6,208 nt of DNA, taken from AEGEAN-183 sp964002385 (lineage in GTDB: Bacteria; Pseudomonadota; Gammaproteobacteria; Magnimaribacterales; Magnimaribacteraceae). This document shows, in pieces, positions 1 to 5,547 of this stretch (its first letter is position 1; each line of letters opens with the position of its first letter). The DNA lies in assembly GCA_964002385.1 (NCBI GenBank), contig CAXFFS010000079.1:1-6208 (forward strand), read 5' to 3'. Made by a program: the position numbers and the translations under genes. The notes under the pieces are model-generated. The model saw only the letters and a program-made list of their open reading frames with translations, had not been told where the DNA came from and made no database searches.

Positions 1-995
1 TCTGCCGTTTCAGGTTTGAACATTTCATCGGGTAAAACCTCTAACAATCCATTATTTAATACTGTGCCCCATATTTCATAAACTCTTTCTACTTCAGGGG
101 CCTCAACCTCTTCAACCTGCCAACCATTGTCAGATAAGATTGACCCTGCCTTTTCTATTTCTTTTATGGTTGCGTCAGGAAGTTTGAAATTTGAAATCTC
201 TTTTACTAATGCCGCTTTCGGCTTTGTTGGAATAGGACCATCTAATGGGGCATCAACGGATTGCGGGTCATCAATATGACGCCCAGCCATTACTGCTAAA
301 CCTGCCTTTAAATCTTTCACCGAACGAGCCATAGGTCCGTCTGTTAAAAAGGCTCCTGAAATACCCATATCTACAAAAGGATCTATAGAGCTTACAAAAG
401 GTATTCTGCCTATAGTGGATTTAAGCGAAGCAATACCACAACAATAAGCAGGATTTCGAAGAGAACCTCCAATATCATTTCCTAGTCCAAAAGGGCTCAT
501 TCCAGTTGCAATAGCTGCAGCTTCGCCTCCGCTTGAACCCCCGGGAGTTAAGCCTTTATTCCATGGATTAAAGGTCCTACCTCTCAAAGGATTATCTGTA
601 TCCAAGCGCATGCCCATCTCAGGGAGATTAGTTCTTCCTATAGGAATTGCTCCAGCTTCTATCATTCGATCAACTATAGGTGCATTTCTTGGAGGCATTG
701 ATTCAGCCAATAGAGGAACGCCTTGGGTAGTAGGAGTCCCTTTAAAATCTATATTTTCTTTAATGGTAAAAGGAACTCCATGAAAAGGTTTTTTGCGGTC
801 TTCATCAGTAGCATTATCTGCCTTTTCTGCTGCTTTTAGAGCTGACTCCTCTAAAGTCAAAGTTATTGCATTTAAATCAGGATTTATCTCAGATATTCTA
901 TTTAGGTGAGCTTTAACAACCTCTTTACTTGAAGTTTCATTTTTTTTAATTAAGTCAGCTAACTCAGTAGCGCTTTTTGTACACAATGCATCCAT
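1..995 (-). CDS. Amidase signature (AS) family amidohydrolase, C-terminus cut off by the window edge
   Basis: The first 331 residues of an amidase-signature enzyme are visible; the frame is still open at the left edge and family members usually run to about 450-500 residues. AS enzymes hydrolyse amide (sometimes ester) bonds with a Lys-cisSer-Ser triad. All three are present: Lys79 in FTIKENID, Ser154 in the glycine/serine motif PGGSSGGEAAA (151-161), and nucleophile Ser178 in NDIGGSLRNPA (173-183). The 24-residue spacing between the two serines equals that of fatty acid amide hydrolase. The ATG at 995 follows a strong AAAGGAG Shine-Dalgarno (1002-1008) with a 6-base spacer. No signal peptide is seen (start MDALCTKSATELADL), so it is probably cytoplasmic. 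It is the sixth gene of the leftward run, 52 bp after the LDI-like gene. The substrate cannot be read from sequence. A GatA role is unlikely, because no gatB or gatC lies alongside and the neighbours are catabolic-type enzymes. Confidence 0.93.
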   Translation of the reverse strand, partial: MDALCTKSATELADLIKKNETSSKEVVKAHLNRISEINPDLNAITLTLEESALKAAEKADNATDEDRKKPFHGVPFTIKENIDFKGTPTTQGVPLLAESMPPRNAPIVDRMIEAGAIPIGRTNLPEMGMRLDTDNPLRGRTFNPWNKGLTPGGSSGGEAAAIATGMSPFGLGNDIGGSLRNPAYCCGIASLKSTIGRIPFVSSIDPFVDMGISGAFLTDGPMARSVKDLKAGLAVMAGRHIDDPQSVDAPLDGPIPTKPKAALVKEISNFKLPDATIKEIEKAGSILSDNGWQVEEVEAPEVERVYEIWGTVLNNGLLEVLPDEMFKPETA

Positions 996-1001
996 AATTT
1001 T

Positions 1002-1008
1002 CTCCTTT
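1002..1008 (-). promoter_or_regulatory. Ribosome binding site of the amidase gene
   Basis: The minus strand reads AAAGGAG followed by AAAATT and the ATG at 995. This is the strongest Shine-Dalgarno in the leftward run and fixes the amidase start. The 52-bp gap that contains it shows no terminator-like hairpin, so read-through from the LDI-like gene is plausible. Confidence 0.75.
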
Positions 1009-1047
1009 AGGTAATATAAATTAAATTCCCTTTCTGAGATATACCTT

Positions 1048-2721
1048 TTAGCAACACCCGCACAAAGAAGGAGCTGACCGTGCAATCAATAATCGAGTAG
1101 TTGTTTCTTCACCTTTCTTCATTTCGACTGAAGGTTGATTGGCATTGTATTGAATGCCCTTGTTCATTTGTTTTTTCTGTTCTTCTGAAAGTACATAGCC
1201 AGTTCTTATATGAAATAAATGATTTGCCACTTCTGTGTTCAAAACCACTTGTCCAGAAGAATCGACTGAATAATCGTTAAAAGGCTTACCGTCACAAAAA
1301 ACTTCTATTTGGTTGGCATCAGGAATATTTGAAACACTGACTTTAGTTTTTTTATTAGTTTTTGTCCGATCTCCATCTTCAATCTGAAACACAAGTAATC
1401 CTTCAGTGTCGTCATGCCAAGCCTGTCTTACTCCTACAGCAGGAAAATCAACATTATGAATTGTCGGGGAATAATATTTAGTTAAATTAGGTTCTTTAAA
1501 CAATTTCTCCCAGGCACCGCCATCACAAACTTCAGCACACATAGCCAAAGCAGAAAGCTGTCCTCTTGGCCAATTCTCTCCAAGATTAAACCAGAAACCA
1601 AATTGACTATCATTTAACCCAAAATATCTAGGTTCAAAGTTTTCTTCAGCAAATTTCCTTAACCTTTCATAGGTTATCTGATCATCAAATTCTTTTGATA
1701 TGGACAATCCTAAGGCTAACATTCTGTCAGCTAGACCGATTTGGCCTGAAATAGGTTCTGCGGGATCATCCCATTTTAAAAATCTAACGCCCTCCCTGTA
1801 AAGTAACTCAGCAAACTCGGGGGCTTGAGGTTTTGCATAGAATGCTATAGCTAAAGCATGCGCGGGCGGAATTTTATGATGGTGATTTTTTAAGGCATCG
1901 TAATACATGGTGACCCATTGCAAAGTTCCTTTTTTATCAAAGCCATAATATTTATCTTTAGTGTGATCAAGCCAAGATTTGTATGCAGAATGTGAGTCTT
2001 TATCAAATACATTGTCATACATTTGCAGCCCTAAACCTGCTGCAGATAAACAAAAAGGCCAGGACTTAGTGTTTTCACAATGAGGTCCCATAGGGGTCTT
2101 TGTCCAGGTCTCATATAGATGATCAACTAACTGATGTTGGGTCCATTCAAATCTTGCACTGTTTACTCCCGCCAAATCAAATGGAGAAGCCCACTTGTCT
2201 TTACCACTAACGTAGGTATGTAAAGCTTGAGTTAGATTTAACCAGCCTTTAAAAAATAAATTACCATCAGCTCCTATCGGATCAGGTTGTAACCCCCAAG
2301 GAGCTACCCCATTTGCTGTCCAGCCAGGAGCATCGTAATCACCCCAAAATTCTTCCGGGATTAAAGTCCCTTTCCACTCTAAAGGATATTTTGATCTGTC
2401 AGGGTCGTGACCAAATTGGGATAACCAATCAACCGCTGCCCAATAGGTAATAGATCTTTCGGCAATCTCGTCTAATATTTCAGTGTAAATTTCCCTCCAT
2501 GCGGGAGTCCGGTCTGCCATCAAACCGAGTGCATAGGTTGATTCCTGAAGATCAAAGCGTGGAAAAGAGCACATAGGTGGCGTAGAACTTCTGTCCCACC
2601 ACTCATGTGGATCTCCATCTTCTGACCAATCATCAGATGTAGTGGCTTTTTGGTAAAGAAAGTTTAACCAGCCAGCAGCCCTTTTGTTGAGTTCTGGATA
2701 ATCATTATTAAATTGCTGCAT
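1048..2721 (-). CDS. Linalool dehydratase/isomerase (LDI)-like protein with C-terminal extension
   Basis: A 557-residue protein whose residues about 15-415 resemble the alpha/alpha-barrel of Castellaniella defragrans LDI, which interconverts linalool, geraniol and myrcene. Matches recalled from the LDI sequence are DPI (147-149) then FFKGWLNL (156-163; LDI has MYKGHLNL), and CENTKSWPFC (215-224), which keeps both active-site cysteines (LDI Cys171/Cys180) exactly nine residues apart, followed by an aligned MYDNVFDKDSHSAYKSWLD segment (234-252). The His of LDI (His129) is Trp160 here, so chemistry or substrate may differ. LDI is about 400 residues and secreted; this protein has no signal peptide and adds about 135 residues (about 423-557), probably a beta-rich domain, ending in CGCC. 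A GAAAGGA Shine-Dalgarno (2731-2737) lies 9 bases before the ATG. It starts 24 bp after the PhlG-like gene, as fifth gene of the run. The fold family is likely; true linalool activity is unproven and I would not name it ldi. Confidence 0.85.
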   Translation of the reverse strand: MQQFNNDYPELNKRAAGWLNFLYQKATTSDDWSEDGDPHEWWDRSSTPPMCSFPRFDLQESTYALGLMADRTPAWREIYTEILDEIAERSITYWAAVDWLSQFGHDPDRSKYPLEWKGTLIPEEFWGDYDAPGWTANGVAPWGLQPDPIGADGNLFFKGWLNLTQALHTYVSGKDKWASPFDLAGVNSARFEWTQHQLVDHLYETWTKTPMGPHCENTKSWPFCLSAAGLGLQMYDNVFDKDSHSAYKSWLDHTKDKYYGFDKKGTLQWVTMYYDALKNHHHKIPPAHALAIAFYAKPQAPEFAELLYREGVRFLKWDDPAEPISGQIGLADRMLALGLSISKEFDDQITYERLRKFAEENFEPRYFGLNDSQFGFWFNLGENWPRGQLSALAMCAEVCDGGAWEKLFKEPNLTKYYSPTIHNVDFPAVGVRQAWHDDTEGLLVFQIEDGDRTKTNKKTKVSVSNIPDANQIEVFCDGKPFNDYSVDSSGQVVLNTEVANHLFHIRTGYVLSEEQKKQMNKGIQYNANQPSVEMKKGEETTTRLLIARSAPSLCGCC

Positions 2722-2745
2722 TAAAGAATTTCCTTTCTATCTATT

Positions 2746-3465
2746 TTACTGTTTATAGATTGTAGGAAGTAGATCACCAAGGTAACTCATCTCTTCAATA
2801 CAGTGTTTTTGTAAAGCCAACCCTTCTATCTCTGATACTGTAAATCGTCGACTAATTGGGTTATTAGCAACAAGGGATAAAAGAAAATTCTGCCATTTAG
2901 CTGCTTCTCGGTCTGAAACCACCCCCAGCCAAAAGCGTGAACGTAGCTCTATGCCCCAAGGCGTATCTTGTGCAACATGACACATCTCAGCAATGTTCAA
3001 GCTAGAATCCAATTCACCAACCCGAGCACATAGAACAACAGTGTTTTCGTCACTAGGATCATAACCTATGATCTCCTGAGGCAATGCAAATTGGATCCTA
3101 AGTTTACTCAATTCTCCTCCGATGTACTCATGCACTAGATGGTGGGAACCAGTGATTTCACCCGATTTTTTGTGCTCCCAATCCATCCATACATGATCTT
3201 CAGGATGCCACATTTTGTAGTGTTCAGTAGTTTGTAGATAATCTGTAAACCACCATCGGAACATATTTGAAGTAACCTCTGGCATGTTTACTAGACTGGA
3301 GACTTCGACAGAACCATCTCGTAATCGACGAACACCAGACTTAAATTCTTCATAGTTAAGATCATTAAAATCCTGTTGTGTGCTCTGCCTACTAGGCAGA
3401 GTAAATTGAGTAACTGAAACAACAATTACTATCAGTAAAAGAACAAAAAAAAGGGTTCTTTTCAT
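2746..3465 (-). CDS. PhlG-like (DAPG hydrolase family) enzyme with N-terminal membrane anchor
   Basis: A 239-residue protein from the ATG at 3465. An in-frame GTG at 3510 would add 15 residues, but it has no Shine-Dalgarno, overlaps the upstream gene by 31 bp and would bury the membrane segment. From the ATG, MKRTLFF and a Leu/Val/Ile-rich stretch (about 5-18) form a signal anchor or signal peptide, so the enzyme probably faces the periplasm. The rest resembles PhlG, the zinc hydrolase that removes an acetyl group from 2,4-diacetylphloroglucinol by C-C cleavage. Visible landmarks are NMFRWWF (67-73), HYKMWHPEDH (82-91), HHLVHEYIGG (108-117) and HCIEEM (221-226). The last has the His-x3-Glu spacing of PhlG zinc ligands His270/Glu274; Glu113 fits PhlG Glu160, and a His in 82-91 fits His129. 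It sits between the membrane protein and LDI-like genes. Family membership is likely; the substrate is unknown and need not be phloroglucinol-like. Confidence 0.82.
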   Translation of the reverse strand: MKRTLFFVLLLIVIVVSVTQFTLPSRQSTQQDFNDLNYEEFKSGVRRLRDGSVEVSSLVNMPEVTSNMFRWWFTDYLQTTEHYKMWHPEDHVWMDWEHKKSGEITGSHHLVHEYIGGELSKLRIQFALPQEIIGYDPSDENTVVLCARVGELDSSLNIAEMCHVAQDTPWGIELRSRFWLGVVSDREAAKWQNFLLSLVANNPISRRFTVSEIEGLALQKHCIEEMSYLGDLLPTIYKQ

Positions 3466-3479
3466 AAAGGAATTTATCT

Positions 3480-3905
3480 TTAGTTTATAAAGTCTTCTCT
3501 TGAGCGCCACAAGGCGATCATAGGAAGAGAAAAAATGAATGCCGAAATAAAAGCAAATACCAGACTACCCATATCATTTAAGATATTCCAGATAAACATT
3601 GCGATTACAACTTGAGCCGCGTAAACGCTTGCCCAAGGCCACATCCAAGTCTTCATTCGCCAAAACCCGTAAGCACCTAATCCATAAATTAGCCAATGCA
3701 ATGGTTCTGTGGCTTTGGCCCACCATCCTGTTAAGGTAAAGCCAAACCATATTTCTTCATCTCCTTCTACTGGTTTTAAAAACAAATCAAACGGTAAATA
3801 AATAAAAGTCATGTATAAACAAAAGTAAAAAATCAGGCTCATCCACCAAGGCCTAGAGTGCCAATCTTTACTTAAATTACCTAATAAAGAACTAATACTT
3901 TCCAT
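3480..3905 (-). CDS. Small multi-spanning membrane protein of unknown family
   Basis: I do not recognise this 141-residue protein. It is very rich in Trp, Phe and Tyr and has about four hydrophobic stretches long enough to cross the membrane: about 20-40, 66-83, 88-109 and 112-133. A polar loop containing KPVEGDEE (44-51) and a charged tail RSREDFIN follow or separate them. No motif of a transporter, protease or cofactor-binding family is apparent. The ATG at 3905 begins two bases after the TAG of the DUF1330 gene (TAG-AT-ATG), so translation is probably coupled; only a weak GGA-type ribosome site is present upstream. The next gene, a membrane-anchored PhlG-like enzyme, starts 14 bp after this stop. 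That tight packing suggests the two work at the same membrane, for example as a helper or substrate-entry component, but this is inference from position only. Confidence 0.8.
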   Translation of the reverse strand: MESISSLLGNLSKDWHSRPWWMSLIFYFCLYMTFIYLPFDLFLKPVEGDEEIWFGFTLTGWWAKATEPLHWLIYGLGAYGFWRMKTWMWPWASVYAAQVVIAMFIWNILNDMGSLVFAFISAFIFSLPMIALWRSREDFIN

Positions 3906-3907
3906 AT

Positions 3908-4198
3908 CTAATCCAGTCCACTAACAATAACAATGTTAGCTGTACTGGCAGCAAAGCGATGCTGAACCAAATCCTGATATTCCGTAGACTTATACCAATC
4001 TAAAGCGTCTTCTTGAGAAGGAAATTCAATAAGTACGGTTCTTGTAAAAGGCCACTGTCCTTCCAGTAGAAGTTCATTTTCTTCAACACTCAATATCTTG
4101 CCTTTATAAGTTAAAAAGATATCCATAAAACCAGCTTCATATTTGGCATATTTTTCCTGGTCCTTAATATCTATTTGGGCAATTAAGTAATGCGCCAT
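3908..4198 (-). CDS. DUF1330 family small protein
   Basis: A 96-residue protein with the alpha/beta ferredoxin-like pattern of DUF1330, part of the dimeric alpha-beta barrel superfamily. Features seen are a first strand HYLIAQIDI (3-11), a helix KYAKYEAGF (16-24), LLLEGQWPFTRTVLIEF (43-59) with the family's conserved Gly47 and Arg53, then the hallmark helix SQEDALDWYKSTEYQDL (61-77) and a closing strand ANIVIVSGL (87-95). The function of DUF1330 is not established; the fold is shared with small monooxygenases, EthD-like proteins and other dimeric proteins in catabolic operons. No signal peptide or cofactor motif is visible, so it is probably a cytoplasmic dimer. The ATG at 4198 follows the amidohydrolase stop by 13 bp without an evident Shine-Dalgarno, so it may rely on translational coupling. 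An accessory or substrate-binding role is possible but unproven. Confidence 0.88.
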   Translation of the reverse strand: MAHYLIAQIDIKDQEKYAKYEAGFMDIFLTYKGKILSVEENELLLEGQWPFTRTVLIEFPSQEDALDWYKSTEYQDLVQHRFAASTANIVIVSGLD

Positions 4199-4203
4199 AC
4201 AAG

Positions 4204-4215
4204 TTAGTTAACTAA
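4204..4215. repeat. 12-bp perfect palindrome at the amidohydrolase/DUF1330 junction
   Basis: TTAGTTAACTAA is its own reverse complement. On the minus strand it contains the amidohydrolase TAG stop and ends five bases before the DUF1330 ATG. It is AT-rich with no loop and no T-tract, so it is not a terminator. It may be chance, since TTAACTAA-type strings are common near stops in AT-rich genomes. Confidence 0.4.
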
Positions 4216-5423
4216 ACCCTTGCATCGGGAAATATTTTTAGAAAGTTTTCTGAATAAAATAGATTTTTTGTGCTTTCATCCCTATCTACTAAAAATCTTT
4301 CAAACCTTCCTATTGGATCACTTGTTCCTTCAACATGAGGATAATCACTTGAAAAAAGATAAAGTTCAAGATGTGAAGCATCCATTAACATACTGACATC
4401 CTCATGATGAAAAGGAGTAAAAGCCATTTGTTCTATTAATTGTTCTGATGGCTTTCTTTTAATCTCGCTTAAGTTTTTATCAACCCTACTCCAGGTTTTA
4501 ACCACATAGTCTAATCTTTGTAACATTTCTGGAACCCATCCAGCTCCTAATTCAACACTTGCTCCTTTAAGTTCAGGATGTCTTTCAAAAACTCCATCCA
4601 AGACCATCATTGATACAAAAGTCTCCGGTCCTTGATGCATAACAACCATATCTTTAGCTCTGACATTTTCTCCTCCCCCCATCCAATCTTTACTTGGTGG
4701 TTTTCCGTTATCTGACCAGCTTTTATCCAATTGAAGGGGTGAACCTCCAACGTGCATCAAGAAAGGGATTCCTTCTTCAGAGAGCTTTCGCCAGAAAGGG
4801 TCGAGAGCAAGATGTCCCGGAGACCTATCTCCACAAGCGTAATGAGGGACCCATATAGCTTCAAGACCTGATTTAATAGCAAAATCTAATTCCACCATAG
4901 CTAATTCAGGTTCGTGTAGAGGAATGACTCCAACACCCATTAGTCTTGGATCTTCAGAACAAAAATCTGACATTGCTCTATTGTGAGCCCTTGTAGCTCC
5001 GTAACGTAATTCAGGAGTTATCTTAACGCCTTGTTTGTCTACGTATTTAGCTTTGCCTCTTAAATCCCTGAAAGGAGTTACTACGCTATGTGTTGCAAAA
5101 ACTAATTGTTTCTTAAAACCCAACATGTCCATAGCAACGCTTCTATCAGCACGGTTGAATGCTCCTAGTGCTTGAATCTCTTTTGATTCAGCAATTAATC
5201 TATCTCCTAAAGCAATCTGTGTTTCCACGTGTTCTTTGCTGTGTTTTCCACCGTTATTAACTATTTCTTCAACCTCTTCGTCAGTAACAAGGCTAGCTTT
5301 GTAATTAACTGGTGGTATTAAATCTTTAAATTCTTTATCTGCGTAATCTATGATGAAATTCGGAAGCTCCATCACATGGCTATCTGCATCATAGAAGTCT
5401 CGATTATCAGGGGCGTAGGCCAT
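4212..5423 (-). CDS. Amidohydrolase-2 family metal-dependent hydrolase/decarboxylase
   Basis: A 403-residue TIM-barrel enzyme of the amidohydrolase-related group, which includes hydrolases and non-oxidative decarboxylases such as ACMSD and gamma-resorcylate decarboxylase. The opening strand ends in DADSHVME (12-19): Asp14-x-His16 takes the place of the usual His-x-His, similar to the acidic-x-His of gamma-resorcylate decarboxylase. Further ligand candidates are His224 in FLMHVGG (221-227) and Asp360 in FSSDYPH (357-363). Other family landmarks are GLEAIWVPH (186-194), LDPFWRKLSEEGIPF (207-221) and FERHPELKGASVELGAGWVP (279-298), where Glu291 sits at the place many relatives have His. Length is typical and no signal peptide is seen. 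The ATG at 5423 follows AGGAG (5431-5435) by 7 bases. It is the first gene of the leftward run, so it probably sets the operon's promoter. The substrate is unknown; relatives with this Glu-x-Gly-x-Gly-Trp-Val-Pro pattern are common in terpenoid and steroid-type catabolic clusters, from memory. Confidence 0.92.
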   Translation of the reverse strand: MAYAPDNRDFYDADSHVMELPNFIIDYADKEFKDLIPPVNYKASLVTDEEVEEIVNNGGKHSKEHVETQIALGDRLIAESKEIQALGAFNRADRSVAMDMLGFKKQLVFATHSVVTPFRDLRGKAKYVDKQGVKITPELRYGATRAHNRAMSDFCSEDPRLMGVGVIPLHEPELAMVELDFAIKSGLEAIWVPHYACGDRSPGHLALDPFWRKLSEEGIPFLMHVGGSPLQLDKSWSDNGKPPSKDWMGGGENVRAKDMVVMHQGPETFVSMMVLDGVFERHPELKGASVELGAGWVPEMLQRLDYVVKTWSRVDKNLSEIKRKPSEQLIEQMAFTPFHHEDVSMLMDASHLELYLFSSDYPHVEGTSDPIGRFERFLVDRDESTKNLFYSENFLKIFPDARV

Positions 5424-5430
5424 AATTATT

Positions 5431-5435
5431 CTCCT
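5431..5435 (-). promoter_or_regulatory. Ribosome binding site of the amidohydrolase gene
   Basis: AGGAG on the minus strand stands 7 bases before the ATG at 5423. Spacing and sequence are near ideal and support this start over any later in-frame ATG. Confidence 0.75.
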
Positions 5436-5449
5436 AGAAAATTGATTTT

Positions 5450-5458
5450 ATGATACCA
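5450..5458 (-). promoter_or_regulatory. Candidate extended -10 promoter for the leftward operon
   Basis: The minus strand reads TGGTATCAT, matching the extended -10 form TGnTATAAT with one mismatch. Transcription would start near 5443, giving a leader of about 20 bases that still contains the ribosome site. No good -35 hexamer lies about 17 bases upstream, which extended -10 promoters can tolerate. This is motif reading only. Confidence 0.4.
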
Positions 5459-5517
5459 CCAATCTCTTCTGTCTCTATGCATTTGTATGGATAGCATTCC
5501 TATAAAGATAACCATTT

Positions 5518-5526
5518 TGTTATATT
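5518..5526 (+). promoter_or_regulatory. Candidate extended -10 promoter for the O-methyltransferase gene
   Basis: TGTTATATT matches TGnTATAAT with one mismatch. A start near 5533 would leave a short leader of about 15 bases that includes the CGAGG ribosome site. There is no convincing -35. A second AT-rich candidate, TATAAA at 5501-5506, has TTGTAT upstream at 5483-5488, but the 12-base spacer is too short. Confidence 0.4.
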
Positions 5527-5535
5527 GGTTTAAAA

Positions 5536-5540
5536 CGAGG
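5536..5540 (+). promoter_or_regulatory. Ribosome binding site of the O-methyltransferase gene
   Basis: CGAGG stands 7 bases before the ATG at 5548, a fair Shine-Dalgarno that supports this start. Confidence 0.6.
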
Positions 5541-5547
5541 AATAAAC

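Larger units (their letters stand above)
5424..5547. promoter_or_regulatory. Divergent intergenic spacer between the operon and the O-methyltransferase gene
   Basis: This 124-bp AT-rich gap separates two divergent genes and is the only place in the window where promoters for both directions would be expected. It holds both ribosome sites and two extended -10 candidates about 60-70 bp apart, so the untranscribed core is about 5459-5517. I see no clear inverted repeat there that would mark an operator, and no regulator gene lies in the window. Confidence 0.65.

Noticed and set aside
1..995. Amidase as GatA subunit of the Glu-tRNA amidotransferase
   Set aside because: The amidase signature is shared across the whole superfamily. 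No gatB or gatC flanks it on the visible side, and the operon context is metabolic.
996..1047. Terminator or separate promoter between the LDI-like and amidase genes
   Set aside because: The 52 bp are AT-rich but show no GC stem with a T-tract. TATATT-like strings occur without a matching -35, so nothing stands out from background.
1048..2721. Naming the LDI-like gene as a true linalool dehydratase/isomerase (ldi)
   Set aside because: The active-site His is replaced by Trp, the signal peptide is missing and there is a long extra C-terminal domain, so the activity cannot be carried over.
3466..3510. GTG start giving a 254-residue form of the PhlG-like protein
   Set aside because: No ribosome site, a 31-bp overlap with the upstream gene, and the added basic residues would sit before a normal signal-type segment that starts well at the ATG at 3465.
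5459..5517. Operator (inverted repeat) in the core of the divergent spacer
   Set aside because: I looked for dyad symmetry of six or more bases per arm and found none convincing.
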